Shown: positions 1 through 9,601, counted from the first letter of the stretch. The stretch is 64,000 nt of DNA from Thermococcus paralvinellae (GCF_000517445.1 NZ_CP006965.1:1340681-1404680), one strand, 5' to 3'. Program-made: numbers and translations. The notes: generated from the letters alone by a model not told the origin.

Positions 1-1
1 A

Positions 2-313
2 ATTGAAGGCTCACCAAAAGAAGTTCTATTTCCAGATGACGAAAAATTAGTAGAAATTGCAAAAGAAAAAAGTTTGAAAATCATAATCTCTGACTTTCCT
101 TTTGATTTGAAGCTTAAAGAAGATATTGCACTTTTAAATCCCCTCCGATTTTTGCACATGGGTTTCTTTGAGGCGAAGTATTTCCTTGGCTTTGAAAAAC
201 CTGTGATCTTTGACAAAAATGCTTTAGTTGATTTTGTAATCAGCTATGTTTATGATGGTCTCATGGAGTCAACCGATGGTGCGAACTTGATCTGGAGAGG
301 CTGGAGAAAGTAA
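2..313 (+). CDS. Hypothetical protein, 3' end (partial)
   Basis: The reading frame is open from the left edge to a TAA at 311-313, so only about 103 C-terminal residues are visible. An internal ATG at 74 exists, but the upstream codons continue in frame (GSPKEVLFPDDEKLVEIAKE), so this is the tail of a longer gene. The tail is mixed alpha/beta, without membrane segments, ending in a basic WRGWRK. I do not recognise the family. The GSPKEVL stretch recalls the end of ABC-type ATPases, but the rest does not fit that, so no function is given. Confidence 0.6.
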   Translation: MEGSPKEVLFPDDEKLVEIAKEKSLKIIISDFPFDLKLKEDIALLNPLRFLHMGFFEAKYFLGFEKPVIFDKNALVDFVISYVYDGLMESTDGANLIWRGWRK

Positions 314-372
314 AACATCTGCAAAGAGTTTAAAAGCCCATAATTAGCCCTCTTCGTTTTTCAAAACTAGTA

Positions 373-383
373 AAATTTATATC
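373..383 (+). promoter_or_regulatory. Candidate TATA box for the 447-1592 surface-protein genes
   Basis: An AT-rich element (AAATTTATATC) sits about 65 bases before the ATG at 447, in the gap after the preceding gene. It resembles an archaeal TATA box; no mapped transcript start is available. Confidence 0.4.
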
Positions 384-446
384 CATGCAGTGGCAATACA
401 GCTTTATAGCAAAAATATAACGCAAAATTTTATTGGGAGGGTTGTT

Positions 447-1185
447 ATGAAGAAATACATCCTCTTTAGTATCATTGTGTGGGTTGTAGGTTTAAATATT
501 TATGTAAGCGCAACGAATGTATACACTGATTATGATCCCACTTTTGATAACTCTACAAGCATATTATTTGGAGTATGAGATAACTCCAAGCATAAGTTCT
601 GAAGATTTAGTAGAGTGGGTTCATAATCAAAGCAGTGATCATTCTTGGGCATATCATGTTTATCAACTTCCTAGCTTTAGGTATGAAATAGGGTATTGGA
701 TATGGAAAGATAACACTTCAAAGTTTTCGGTTAGTCTTTATGGAGATACTTCAAAATGTGACGTAAGTAGGGTTAATGTATTCTTCCCAAATCTCAAAAT
801 GCAGGCACATAAAACTTACAATATTAGGATAGAAATAAACATGTCCCGATTGAGCTTGTATGTCAACGGCATGTTGTACAATGGAACTGCATATATGCAA
901 ATATGGTATGCAAATGGGACTTTTGATGGTTGGGAACCTTTTAATAACGGTGGAGAACTACCCGGGAACTTTTTGCTAAGACCGGGAACCCATGGCATAT
1001 TCTGGAACATTACAGGATGGGATTCAGAACATTTGGGTAGTCATCCTTTTAATGACTTTGTTATTATCCAGCCCTCATGGCAACATTCAGACGCTCCTAT
1101 GAGAGCACCAATACCCAATGGTGCAATTGCCTTATCTTTGATAATTATTATAACAGCAATAACATTAATGGGGGATAAAAAATGA
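447..1185 (+). pseudogene. Secreted, C-terminally anchored protein with internal frameshift
   Basis: ATG 447 follows a strong site (GGGAGGG, 6 bases) and starts a signal peptide (MKKYILFSIIVWVVGLNIYV), but this frame stops at 576-578. The downstream frame continues without interruption to 1185, ending in a hydrophobic helix (about residues 225-240) and a DKK tail. Removing one base near 561 joins the frames as S-YYLEYEITPS, giving about 245 residues: signal peptide, extracellular domain with several N-x-S/T sequons, C-terminal anchor. The second frame has an ATG at 517 but no ribosome site, so an independent gene is unlikely. It could be a sequencing error, a true pseudogene or recoding. The next gene starts in an ATGA overlap. 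Function unknown. Confidence 0.7.
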
Positions 1186-1592
1186 GTAAGAAAGTATTGA
1201 TAGGAGTTGGGATTTTGACAATAATTTCAATTGCCATTTTCCTATCATTTTTCAATGAAACATCGGACATCGGATCAAAGAATAATCCAAAAACTAATTA
1301 TGATGATACAACATGGCTGGAAATCATTGTTCAAGGAGAAAGTGGAGAAGGTGTAAAATTAACCGACAAAAAACTCAATATTTTAGTTGGCATCTCCTCC
1401 TACGACCCATCAAAGATAGGAAAATGCCCCTATGCAGAGATTGAAATTAAAGGGTGTGGGGTTGATTATAGGGGACACACTGATGAGAACGGGTATGCAG
1501 CTATCCCTGTCAACTTCACTCAGAAGGGGATTCTAACAATCACCGTAAAATGTGACAGGTATGAAAAGACCATAAAAGTGCGTGTTGAATGA
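1182..1592 (+). CDS. Small anchored extracellular protein, Ig/carboxypeptidase-regulatory-like
   Basis: 136 residues starting in the ATGA shared with the preceding gene. Residues 4-24 form an N-terminal membrane anchor, followed by a short linker and an all-beta domain of about 95 residues. The stretch HTDENGYAAIPVNF resembles the conserved turn of carboxypeptidase-regulatory-like or Ig-like folds (TDxxGxA). Three Cys lie in the folded part (KCPYAE, KGCGVD, VKCDRY). The overlap suggests co-translation with the upstream surface protein, with which it may form a cell-surface pair. No enzymatic motif is seen; function unknown. Confidence 0.7.
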   Translation: MSKKVLIGVGILTIISIAIFLSFFNETSDIGSKNNPKTNYDDTTWLEIIVQGESGEGVKLTDKKLNILVGISSYDPSKIGKCPYAEIEIKGCGVDYRGHTDENGYAAIPVNFTQKGILTITVKCDRYEKTIKVRVE

Positions 1593-1734
1593 GGGAAATA
1601 TATCACACACGCTGAACTAAATAGATTATTAGGACCAAATAAAAAATTAAGATGAAGACAAATCTATGTATCGTCTTGTCCAATGAAACAAAACTCTTTT
1701 AAGCCGTTATTAATAAAGTTATTAGGTGCCATAA

Positions 1735-2553
1735 ATGATTGGCATATACGATAAGGTGACATTTATCTCGGATATCGTAAATTTCATTTTTGTACTGGCA
1801 GTTTTTGCAGTTACATTTAAGTATCGACATGGTTTTGTAAATAAATTTCCATCCCTAAAGGGATTTTATTACACAATCCTAGTAAGCCTTGGAATAGCAG
1901 TTGTGGGGAATGTAATTGATGTCCTAGATAATTTAGTAATCCAAGGACATTACCTAGGAAGTCAATTCACAGATCAGTTAACGAGTTGGATATATGCAAT
2001 AACAATAGCCTTCATAGGAATTAGTTGGATAAAAGTCATAGTGAATATAGTAGAGAGATATAATCCAGTTCCAGTAGTTAGAGAAGACATTGAAAAAACA
2101 GCAGAAATGAATCTTGATCCAGGACTTTATATTTGCACCAATGAAAACAAATGTTACAACTATTTTAAGGGGTTACTGGCTGAGCGTCCCGGGCTTGTAA
2201 TTTCAAGAAATCCCCCAGAAATTGTCAGAGAGACTCTAGGACTTAAGGAAACACCAATACTGTGGCTAACAAAGATCGAGAGGAAAGACACCGTGTATCC
2301 AACGAATCTCCCTTATCTGATGCAGACTCTTGTTGACTTTATGAAAAAAGAGGGAAAACCAAAGGTCATACTTCTGAAGGGTATTGAATACCTAATTACC
2401 GAAAATGGCTTCAAGAACATTTTTAAGTTTCTAGCAACTCTCAAAGACTATGCGATAGTAACTGGCTCAATAGTCCTAATACCAATTGAAAGCAAAGCTT
2501 ACGAAGACAAAGACTTTCACCTGTTGATAAGAGAATTCAGAGTTATAGAATGA
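1735..2553 (+). CDS. DUF835 domain protein with N-terminal membrane region
   Basis: 272 residues; ATG 1735 preceded by GGTGCC. The first 110 residues hold three or four hydrophobic helices. Residues about 130-270 match the DUF835 pattern known from Thermococcales and Archaeoglobus: a GLYICTNENK strand, a substituted P-loop-like region, TPILWLTKIER, VILLKGIEYLITENGF, and a closing IPIESKAYEDKDFHLLIREF. DUF835 proteins look like degenerate RecA/KaiC-type ATPases and are often tied to membrane sensing; that part is family knowledge. No Walker A lysine is visible, so ATP binding is doubtful. Sixteen bases separate it from the next gene, so the two may be co-transcribed. Confidence 0.8.
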   Translation: MIGIYDKVTFISDIVNFIFVLAVFAVTFKYRHGFVNKFPSLKGFYYTILVSLGIAVVGNVIDVLDNLVIQGHYLGSQFTDQLTSWIYAITIAFIGISWIKVIVNIVERYNPVPVVREDIEKTAEMNLDPGLYICTNENKCYNYFKGLLAERPGLVISRNPPEIVRETLGLKETPILWLTKIERKDTVYPTNLPYLMQTLVDFMKKEGKPKVILLKGIEYLITENGFKNIFKFLATLKDYAIVTGSIVLIPIESKAYEDKDFHLLIREFRVIE

Positions 2554-2569
2554 AAATTGAGGTGATAAC

Positions 2570-3706
2570 ATGATTATTGGCGTTGTTGGAAAGATAGCAG
2601 CTGGAAAAACGACAATAGCAAAGTTTCTTGAGGAAAAAGGTTTCTGCAGAATTTCCTGTAGCGATCCACTAATTGATTTACTAACCCACAACGTTGATGC
2701 TTACTCTTGGATTCCCGAGTTGCCAGAAAAAACCAAGCCAACGAGAGATAGACTGATCGAATATGGAAAATACCTAAAAGAAACTTATGGGGAAGACATC
2801 TTAATCCGACTCGCTTTAGATAAGATGAGATACTGCAGGGATGTTGTCATTGATGGTGTTCGCTCAAGAGGAGAGATTGAAGCTATAAAGCAGAGGGGAG
2901 GCGTTATTATTTACGTCGAAGCAAAACCCGAGCTTAGATATGAAAGATTGGTTAAAAGGAAAGCAGAAAAAGACAAAGCCATTAAGAGCTTTGAGGACTT
3001 CAAAAGGATGGATAACGAAGAGGAGAGGCTCTACTATACAAGCAAACTAAAAGGTCTGGCAGATTTTACGATTGTGAATGAAGGAACTTTGGAAGATTTG
3101 AGAAAAGATGTTGAGAAGATTCTTGAATTTCTGGATACACTTATAGTTATTGCCCCCTGCCTGCTTAGCCCGTTCACGGTTTATAGAGGGCCAAAGGAGA
3201 AGGAATATAGGACAGCTTCAGCCCTAATGAGGCTCTTTGGGAAGTATCACTACCTCAAAATTTTGGCTTATCCGTGTCCAGAGTTTCTACTCTTAGATTT
3301 TCCAAGGCTACCCGCGAGCAAGGAAGTTTATGAAAAGCTAGGCATGAGAGAATACGCCAAGAAAGTTGCTGAATTTGTTGAAAGAGTAATTAAAGAAGAA
3401 AATCCATCAAGAGTGATCCTTATCGGAGTTAAAGGTTCGCCAACCTGTGGAGTCTTTCATACAACTTCAAGCGACCCAGAAGAGTACCCCTATGAGAAAA
3501 TTGAGGAGTTCAAAAAGCTGAGCAAGAAAGAGAGGTTTAAATTAGCAACGGAGATTGCCAAGGACTTTAAGCTTATTGAGGGGGAGGGAATTCTGTTTGA
3601 GATTTTAAAGAGAAAAATTGAAGGGATTTATCTAGAAGTCGATAAGGACAATCTGAAGGAGAGTCTGCAGACAATCTCCTACTATTTCACTTCATTGAAA
3701 CCATAA
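2570..3706 (+). CDS. UPF0200 P-loop kinase fused to a DUF523-like domain
   Basis: 378 residues; ATG 2570 with GAGGTGAT 6 bases upstream. Residues 1-190 are a UPF0200/dephospho-CoA-kinase-like NTPase: Walker A GKIAAGKT at 7-14, the SCSDPL segment, VIDGVRSRGE, and a basic lid (RLVKRKAEKDK). Residues about 193-370 form a second domain with APCLLSPF, YPCPEF, and KGSPTCGVF, the cysteine pattern of DUF523-like proteins (a family including thiouracil desulfurases). UPF0200 proteins are normally about 190 residues and free-standing, so this is a fusion. Substrate unknown; a nucleotide or modified base is a reasonable guess. The 3' end overlaps the convergent transporter gene by 20 bases. Confidence 0.75.
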   Translation: MIIGVVGKIAAGKTTIAKFLEEKGFCRISCSDPLIDLLTHNVDAYSWIPELPEKTKPTRDRLIEYGKYLKETYGEDILIRLALDKMRYCRDVVIDGVRSRGEIEAIKQRGGVIIYVEAKPELRYERLVKRKAEKDKAIKSFEDFKRMDNEEERLYYTSKLKGLADFTIVNEGTLEDLRKDVEKILEFLDTLIVIAPCLLSPFTVYRGPKEKEYRTASALMRLFGKYHYLKILAYPCPEFLLLDFPRLPASKEVYEKLGMREYAKKVAEFVERVIKEENPSRVILIGVKGSPTCGVFHTTSSDPEEYPYEKIEEFKKLSKKERFKLATEIAKDFKLIEGEGILFEILKRKIEGIYLEVDKDNLKESLQTISYYFTSLKP

Positions 3707-4103
3707 TTGCTCCAACAACAATCAGTAATGCCCCAATCAAAGTCCTTATTGTAACCTCCTCTTTAAAGATAAACCACGCAAAGAGTAACGCAAATACAAT
3801 GCTCAGCCTGTCTATTGCAACGACTGTTGAAACATTCCCATTTTTCAATGCCATAAAATAAAAAAGCCAGCTCAAAGCTCCAGCAACTCCAGATAGCATT
3901 ATGAAAACCCAAAAGCGCGTATTGAGATTCAGGTTTAGCTTTCCTGTTGCAAGTGAAAAGGACAGCAGAAAGAAAAACATCACACCAGCCCTTATTGTTG
4001 TTGCTAGCGTTGAATCAACGTTTTCAAGACCTAACTTTCCAAAAATTGCCACCAAAGCTGCAAACAGTGCCGAAAGCAGAGCATAAAAAATGTAGGAAGT
4101 CAT
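3687..4103 (-). CDS. EamA-type DMT transporter (single-domain)
   Basis: 138 residues with four or five hydrophobic helices and the typical EamA ending (DRLSIVFALLFAWFIFKEE, then GALLIVVGAIMV). Most EamA proteins have two such repeats (about 290 residues); this one has one and would need to work as a dimer, as EmrE-like small proteins do. The ATG at 4103 has GGAGGCTTAGC before it, lying across the stop codon of the phosphohexomutase gene (one base apart), so the two form an operon. Substrate unknown. Confidence 0.75.
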   Translation of the reverse strand: MTSYIFYALLSALFAALVAIFGKLGLENVDSTLATTIRAGVMFFFLLSFSLATGKLNLNLNTRFWVFIMLSGVAGALSWLFYFMALKNGNVSTVVAIDRLSIVFALLFAWFIFKEEVTIRTLIGALLIVVGAIMVSMK

Positions 4104-4104
4104 G

Positions 4105-5454
4105 CTAAGCCTCCTTTATCGCTCTCTCCACTAATTCTTTCGCCTTTTTCATCAGCTCCTCAGCTTTCTCCCTTGTGTGAGCCTCAAGTGTAATTCTCAT
4201 TATCGGTTCTGTTCCGCTTGGTCTAAAGAGAATCCACCATCCATCGTTCTCTATCCTTATCCCGTCAATGTCAATTAGTCTTTCATACTCAAAGCTGTTT
4301 AAAGCCTCCTTTGAGATTATCTCCATGGCTTTTCTTTTCTTTTCGTTAGGACAGGAGATTTTAGCCCTCATTGTGACATATCTAGGCACTTCCTTAGCCA
4401 ATTCGCTCAAAGGCCCCAACTTATCAATCATCTCAATGACAAGCGCACCGGCAAAGATACCATCGGGAGTGAGGTTCCACTGGGGAATTATCCAAGTCCC
4501 ACTTGGCTCTCCACCAAAGACCGCATTTTCCTTAACTATACCCTCAGCAACTGCAACATCACCAACTTTAACCCTAACAACTTCTCCACCTAAGGGCTTA
4601 ACGTAATCATCAAGAGCAAAGCCGGCATCAACCGTCGTAATTATCTTTCCTTTTCCAAACTTCCTTAGCATATAGCCCGAGATTAAGCTCAGCATAACTT
4701 CATATTCAACAAAGTTGCCCTGATCATCAACGACGCCAATTCTGTCAGCATCTCCGTCATGAGCTATGCCCACATCAGCTTTCATGACTTTCACAGTTTT
4801 GGCAAGCCAGTCAAGACTTTTCGCATTCGGCTCCAGCTCGCGGACGAAGTATCCAGAAGGGTGAGCGTTGAGGCTTATAACTTTGTTGCCAAGTTCCCTC
4901 TGAAGATAGGGGCTAACAAGAGAACCTGCACCATTTCCTGTATCAACAATCACAGTGTAGGAATTTTCAAGCTCAATTATATCCAAAATCCTCCTGATAT
5001 ATTCTTCCTTCGGATCTGCATGGCTCAGCTTTCCAATTTCATTCCAGCTTGCTTTTTTGAAGGCTTCACTTTCTATAATTTTTTCCAGCTCATTCTCCAT
5101 CTCACTTGTATATGCCATTCCATTGGGCTGCCAGACCTTAATTCCATTATATTCTGGGGGATTGTGTGAGGCCGTGATTGTTACTCCAGCATCCGCTTCG
5201 TAAAGCTTTATCGCAAAGCCCGTCAAGGGAGTAGGAGAGAGGCCAATATCAATGACGTCAACACCAGTGCTTAGAAGACCAGAAATTAGAGCATTCTTGA
5301 GCATCTCTCCAGAAGTTCTGGTGTCCATGCCAACAACAACTTTTCCCCCGCCGAGATAAGTTCCCAAAGCCTTTCCAACTTTTAAAGCTAGCTCCGGAGT
5401 TAGTTTTTCATTGACTACTTCTCTAATCCCGCTTGTTCCGAAGTATTTTCCCAT
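4105..5454 (-). CDS. Phosphomannomutase/phosphoglucomutase-type phosphohexomutase
   Basis: 449 residues from ATG 5454 (GGGTGAT upstream); an in-frame ATG at 5496 is rejected because the family begins at [12 protein letters not shown]. Motifs in order: [11 protein letters not shown] with the phospho-serine at about 96, the metal loop DGDADR at about 239, GGEPSGTW sugar binding, and the phosphate loop RPSGTEP near 412. The family interconverts hexose-1- and hexose-6-phosphates; archaeal members may be PMM, PGM or GlmM, and motifs alone do not settle which. It supports glycolysis, glycan and nucleotide-sugar synthesis. It is followed directly by a DMT transporter. Confidence 0.9.
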   Translation of the reverse strand: MGKYFGTSGIREVVNEKLTPELALKVGKALGTYLGGGKVVVGMDTRTSGEMLKNALISGLLSTGVDVIDIGLSPTPLTGFAIKLYEADAGVTITASHNPPEYNGIKVWQPNGMAYTSEMENELEKIIESEAFKKASWNEIGKLSHADPKEEYIRRILDIIELENSYTVIVDTGNGAGSLVSPYLQRELGNKVISLNAHPSGYFVRELEPNAKSLDWLAKTVKVMKADVGIAHDGDADRIGVVDDQGNFVEYEVMLSLISGYMLRKFGKGKIITTVDAGFALDDYVKPLGGEVVRVKVGDVAVAEGIVKENAVFGGEPSGTWIIPQWNLTPDGIFAGALVIEMIDKLGPLSELAKEVPRYVTMRAKISCPNEKKRKAMEIISKEALNSFEYERLIDIDGIRIENDGWWILFRPSGTEPIMRITLEAHTREKAEELMKKAKELVERAIKEA

Positions 5455-5527
5455 ATTAATCACCCGATGAATATGCTTACAATTACAAAAAGTCACAAAA
5501 GTTTATAAATAAAACGGAGGGGAAAAA

Positions 5528-6307
5528 TTACCAGTTTCTCAACTCGTTCGCAAGCTCCACTAATTTCTTGGCTCTTCTCAGGTCAATATCATTCTTTGTT
5601 TTTCCATCTTTCTTAATCCATGTCCCCACTATGAAGCCATCAGCATACTTCCATAGCTTTGGAAGGTTGTCGTAGGTTGTACCTGAGCCTACAATAACTG
5701 GAACTGGGGAAATTTCCTTCGCCTTTTTGAGCTTCTCCAAATCAACTTCACTACCAGTTGCCCTTCCGCTGATAATTACAGCGTCAGCCAAGCCCCTCTC
5801 AACTGTATCCCTCAATGCATCTTCAAATTCTCCAAAGTGATACGCATGTTTAACATGAACATCTGCGAAAACCTTTATTTTGCTTGGCAAGAGTTTCCTC
5901 AGCTTTGTAAGCTCATAGGCTATGCCTTCTATTATTCCCTGGTCAGTGTATGCAACCCCGCTCAAAACATTTACTCTTATGAAGTCCGCTTTCACAGCGT
6001 AGGCTATTGAATAAGCCGCTATCCCATCGTTCCTCAGGACGTTTATGCCCAAAGGAAGAGAAACTTCCTCCCGAATGGCTTTTGCAATGACACTCATAGC
6101 TGCTACCGTTATTTTCTCAACAGTTTTTGGAAAAGGCACATCTCCAAAGTTCTCAACCATTACGGCATCAAAGCCCGCTTTTTCAAGCTTTTTTGCTTCG
6201 TCAATTGCATGCTCTACTATTTCGTCAGTGTTTCCATCATAAAGGTATGAACCTGGCAAGGGTTTGAGATGAACCATCCCAATCAGAACTTTTCGCTCGA
6301 AGTTCAT
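5528..6307 (-). CDS. BtpA/SgcQ-family TIM-barrel protein
   Basis: 259 residues; ATG 6307 has GGTGATACA just upstream. Family signatures are visible: GMVHLKPLPGS at the N-terminus, KAGFDAVMVENFGD, PLGINVLRND, FIRVNVLSGV, FADVHVKH, ADAVIISGRATG, and the phosphate-binding end VIVGSGTT...GFIVGTWIKKDG. BtpA-like proteins are (beta/alpha)8 barrels named for a cyanobacterial photosystem I factor, but archaeal members have no photosystem and their reaction is unknown. The glycine-rich C-terminal loops resemble phosphate-binding barrels such as HisA/TrpF. It is separated from the downstream operon by about 90 bases. Confidence 0.85.
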   Translation of the reverse strand: MNFERKVLIGMVHLKPLPGSYLYDGNTDEIVEHAIDEAKKLEKAGFDAVMVENFGDVPFPKTVEKITVAAMSVIAKAIREEVSLPLGINVLRNDGIAAYSIAYAVKADFIRVNVLSGVAYTDQGIIEGIAYELTKLRKLLPSKIKVFADVHVKHAYHFGEFEDALRDTVERGLADAVIISGRATGSEVDLEKLKKAKEISPVPVIVGSGTTYDNLPKLWKYADGFIVGTWIKKDGKTKNDIDLRRAKKLVELANELRNW

Positions 6308-6399
6308 TGTATCACCGAAAATTGGAAGGACCTTGGAAGTAATAAAATTTACCTAAAAGAAAGAGGAAGGTAATCTCTCAACAAATTTTAAAAAGGAAA

Positions 6400-6783
6400 T
6401 CACTTTTTCACAAGCCTGTAAATTCTCAGTGAGATGCTGTACTTGTTGTAACCTTCTTCCGGGTGAAACTCCACTTCAACCTTGAAAGGCACATCTGATG
6501 TGTAGATGAAATCCGATTTGACAACTATAAGAGACTCATGAAGAACTTTACCAGCCTCACTGATAATCCTTACATTGTCCACACTTCCGCTCGGCTCGAT
6601 CTTGATTCTGTAGATACCTGCTGGGATCACGGGTGAGGTGTAGTATGTAACTCCTTGAACAGTTTTCTCTTTATTGAACATTAACTCTTTGTCATATTCC
6701 GAGAGCTTGAGATGATAGTTTAAATACCACGCTCCTGCACCAAGCAGGATTAATATCACTACGAGAGTGGAGAGCTTTCCCAT
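6400..6783 (-). CDS. Small membrane-anchored protein, paralogue of the one at 9856-10242
   Basis: About 127 residues from ATG 6783 (GGTGCTTAAG upstream overlaps the end of the preceding gene). Residues 1-22 are a hydrophobic anchor (MGKLSTLVVILILLG), then an all-beta domain of about 95 residues with GVTYYTSPVIPAGIY, and it ends in IYRLVKK. The protein at 9856-10242 shares the domain pattern (VYYTSAVIPTGKY and the same YRLVKK end), and the protein at 10273-11454 shares the anchor (MGKLTTLLVILLILGG). It closes the operon headed by the beta-propeller protein. I do not know the family; the fold resembles small secreted beta-sandwich domains. Confidence 0.75.
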   Translation of the reverse strand: MGKLSTLVVILILLGAGAWYLNYHLKLSEYDKELMFNKEKTVQGVTYYTSPVIPAGIYRIKIEPSGSVDNVRIISEAGKVLHESLIVVKSDFIYTSDVPFKVEVEFHPEEGYNKYSISLRIYRLVKK

Positions 6784-6784
6784 C

Positions 6785-9601
6785 TTAAGCACCTTTCCCT
6801 ATATCGTTCCTTCCTCTCAAGATTAATGGCAGAAGGATCACTGCAACTATCACTCCTGGTCCGCAGACTCCCTTAGCAACTTCCTTAGCTTTTTCTGTCG
6901 CACTAGTTGCCATCTCTTTGGCGGTTTCTGTAATATTCTCAGTCCCTACGATTGTGGAAGTTTTTGATGTTGGTGTGCTTGTTGAGGTGCCTATAGAGGG
7001 CGATTTATCCTTTGGAGCCTCTACTCTGATAAGCCAAAGGTCACGAGTATTGCTGAAAGAGTCGCTTGACAATAAGAGCAAATATCCGTCGCTAACTCTC
7101 TCCATAGCCAGTGCCCAATCTTGTTTTGGCATATCTACATCAAGAGAGTACTCTTTAATACCTCTATCGTTGAATTTGAAGAAGTAGCCTTTCTTATCTG
7201 TCCAAGCATTCTCCATTCCTCTGTCAAAGAGCACAAAGCCATCATCAGCTTTTAGGATTTTAACTGGTTCATCATTTTCTACTTTTCCCTCAACCTTTTC
7301 CCATATCAAATTGCCAGCTAAATCAAGTCTCGCGATGTAGAGGTCACTTCCTCCGAAAAGGTTGTTGTACACGTAACCTGTTACAAGATATCCGTTGTCC
7401 AGAACTTCTACACTGAAGCCCACTGCGTAATCTTCCTTTTTATCGCTGTTCTTTCCAAGATATTTAACCCACTCTTCCTTCCCCTCTAAGTTCGTCTTGA
7501 TGACAAATATTCTAGCCGTGTTGCTCTTTTCCGTTTTTACAGTATCCCCAACTATTATGTAGCCGTCCTTGGTTTTCTTAACTTGATGAGGCATCATATC
7601 TGGACTCATTCCGAGCTTTTCAACATTAATGTAGCTCTCCCATAAAAGATTGCCATTTTTATCTACGTTTACCAAGAACAACTCCCTATAAATCCCCCTA
7701 CTTCCACCCCAAGTTCCATCGGTGGAACCCATTAAGATATAACCATCCTGAACTTTTATGATCTCTCTTCCTCTCTGGAAAATCCCATGTTCTGCATAGT
7801 TTTTGCTCCACAAGATGTTCCCACTTAAGTCGGTTTTTATAAGTGTGGCTTTACCTTTCATGGTTCCAAAGATCAGGTAGCCATCGTTTTCAAGGGTCAG
7901 AGATGGGAAGTCACCAATTATGTCAGTGTACTTCTTAAACCAAATGAGATTGCCCTCTTTATCAGTTTTCACAAGTATTGGATAGCTTGGATTCCCATCA
8001 GATGCCGCTAAAATTGCATAGCCGTCACTTACCTCCTTGATGTCCTTTCCCCAAACGCTTTCACCTATTGAGATAGTCTTGTTGAGTGTGATCTTGGGGA
8101 GCTGAGGAGAGTAGTCTTTAAAGCCAAATTTGACGATGTAGCCTTCAGCAAGATAAGAGAAGTCTTTGCCAGGCTTTTCTTTGAAGGAATCTTTTGTAAT
8201 TGGAAAGTCATATGCTCTGGTATAGCCCCCTATGTAGACTTCACCGTTCTCAACAGCTATTTCGGATGCCCATTCTCTTTGGGTATGCTCCCCTTCGTGG
8301 CCCCCTAAGAGCGTACAATATAAAATGTGGCCGTTTGAATCAAGCTTCGCAAAGAAAGCGTTGTGTGTTAACGAGGAAGTGTCTTTTGGCATGAGAGCAT
8401 TTGGAGTGGTTAAGTGGGAACCGTTGGCATCCCGGGTTATGCCTATTATGTACGACTCACCGTTCTCAGCCCTAATTGAGTGAACTGAAGCTTCCCTCAT
8501 GAAGTACGTAGAATACACAAGGGCACTTAGTGTAGGCGTCATCTTGAAAACAATACCGTAATCAGCCCCATCTCCCTCAGGCTTTGTCATGGATGGATTT
8601 TTGAGCGGAAAGTCATTATTTTTCCATGCCTGAACTCCAACACCATATACATAGCCCTCTTCATCCACATAGAGGTCTTTGAGATAATCCGCTCCAGTTG
8701 ATCCTATGAAGGTGGAGTAAACGATGTTCAAATTATTGTCAAGCTTTGTTATTGCTATATCGCTGTTTCCTGCTTGTGGATTGCATTCTTGGTCTTTAAT
8801 TCCACATACACTATCGAACGCGTCCGGTGTGATATAATACCCCGGATCAACAGTATGTCCACCAATGTAAAGGCCGTCCTTAACTGGGGCAAGCTTTATC
8901 TCATGGAGAGACCAATAAGTTGAGAATATCAAGTTGCCATTTGTGTCAAACTTTGCTATAAATGGCCTTGTATAAAAGTTAAACTTCTTTATGCCTTCCA
9001 CACCTATTTTCTCATTTTTTAGAGGAATGTGCTTCAAGTTATTATCCTCACCCCATGTGTGCTTGGTGTAGCCGGCTATGTATACATTACCCTCGCCATC
9101 AACCTCCATATCGTATGGTTCCTCAAGATATTCACCCCCAAAGTAAGTGGAAAAAATTAGCTCACCATTAGGGGAGAATTTAATAATGAACAAGTCACTG
9201 GTGCCAATCAGCTTACTTTGAAAGGCATTTTTCGTAGGCATGTCTCTGGATGAAGTCTTTCCAAAGAGGTATATGTTGCCATTTCTATCAACCCTAATTT
9301 TTGTAACTTCTTCGCCCCCACTTCCACCAAAGAAGCGAATATACTCAACATCCCTTCCACTTTTTGTGAACTTCGCATAGTAGATGTCCACATTGTCAAG
9401 TCCCCTAGCATGGTTCCCAGTAACATAAACCTCTCCATCTTTTACATCAATACTTAGTATGCTGTCCCAAGAGTTTCCCCATCCAAAATATGTCCCATAG
9501 ATTAGTTTGTAGTCCTCGTTTTGAGCCGAAGTTTTAGGTATAGAACTAGAACTAAACAGGAATATCAAAATCCCAAGTGTTAATACAATTTTCCGTTTCA
9601 T
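6785..9601 (-). CDS. Secreted SBBP-type beta-propeller protein with CGP-CTERM-like tail
   Basis: About 938 residues. ATG 9601 is preferred over 9625 because it begins a signal peptide (MKRKIVLTLGILIFLFSS) with GGAGTG upstream. The body has many blade-like repeats: the first half carries SBBP-style units (LIYGTYFGW, LIFSTYFGGE, DLFIIKFSPNGE), the second half another series (KTDKEGNLIWFKKY, NVDKNGNLLWE, RLDLAGNLIWEKV). A Ser/Thr-rich linker (about 885-905) leads to GVCGPGVIVAVILLPLI plus a basic end, matching the CGP-CTERM sorting tail of Thermococcaceae. Such proteins are expected on the cell surface after tail processing. Role unknown; propellers usually bind glycans or proteins. Partner: the small protein downstream. 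Confidence 0.85.
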   Translation of the reverse strand: MKRKIVLTLGILIFLFSSSSIPKTSAQNEDYKLIYGTYFGWGNSWDSILSIDVKDGEVYVTGNHARGLDNVDIYYAKFTKSGRDVEYIRFFGGSGGEEVTKIRVDRNGNIYLFGKTSSRDMPTKNAFQSKLIGTSDLFIIKFSPNGELIFSTYFGGEYLEEPYDMEVDGEGNVYIAGYTKHTWGEDNNLKHIPLKNEKIGVEGIKKFNFYTRPFIAKFDTNGNLIFSTYWSLHEIKLAPVKDGLYIGGHTVDPGYYITPDAFDSVCGIKDQECNPQAGNSDIAITKLDNNLNIVYSTFIGSTGADYLKDLYVDEEGYVYGVGVQAWKNNDFPLKNPSMTKPEGDGADYGIVFKMTPTLSALVYSTYFMREASVHSIRAENGESYIIGITRDANGSHLTTPNALMPKDTSSLTHNAFFAKLDSNGHILYCTLLGGHEGEHTQREWASEIAVENGEVYIGGYTRAYDFPITKDSFKEKPGKDFSYLAEGYIVKFGFKDYSPQLPKITLNKTISIGESVWGKDIKEVSDGYAILAASDGNPSYPILVKTDKEGNLIWFKKYTDIIGDFPSLTLENDGYLIFGTMKGKATLIKTDLSGNILWSKNYAEHGIFQRGREIIKVQDGYILMGSTDGTWGGSRGIYRELFLVNVDKNGNLLWESYINVEKLGMSPDMMPHQVKKTKDGYIIVGDTVKTEKSNTARIFVIKTNLEGKEEWVKYLGKNSDKKEDYAVGFSVEVLDNGYLVTGYVYNNLFGGSDLYIARLDLAGNLIWEKVEGKVENDEPVKILKADDGFVLFDRGMENAWTDKKGYFFKFNDRGIKEYSLDVDMPKQDWALAMERVSDGYLLLLSSDSFSNTRDLWLIRVEAPKDKSPSIGTSTSTPTSKTSTIVGTENITETAKEMATSATEKAKEVAKGVCGPGVIVAVILLPLILRGRNDIGKGA

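Noticed and set aside
517-1185. Separate gene starting at ATG 517
   Set aside because: No ribosome site is present, the first 15 codons are out-of-frame reading of the upstream signal-peptide gene, and one base change joins both into one sensible protein.
6308-6320. TATCAC half-site before the BtpA-like gene as Tgr box
   Set aside because: Only one half-site is present; the second GTGATA arm is missing.
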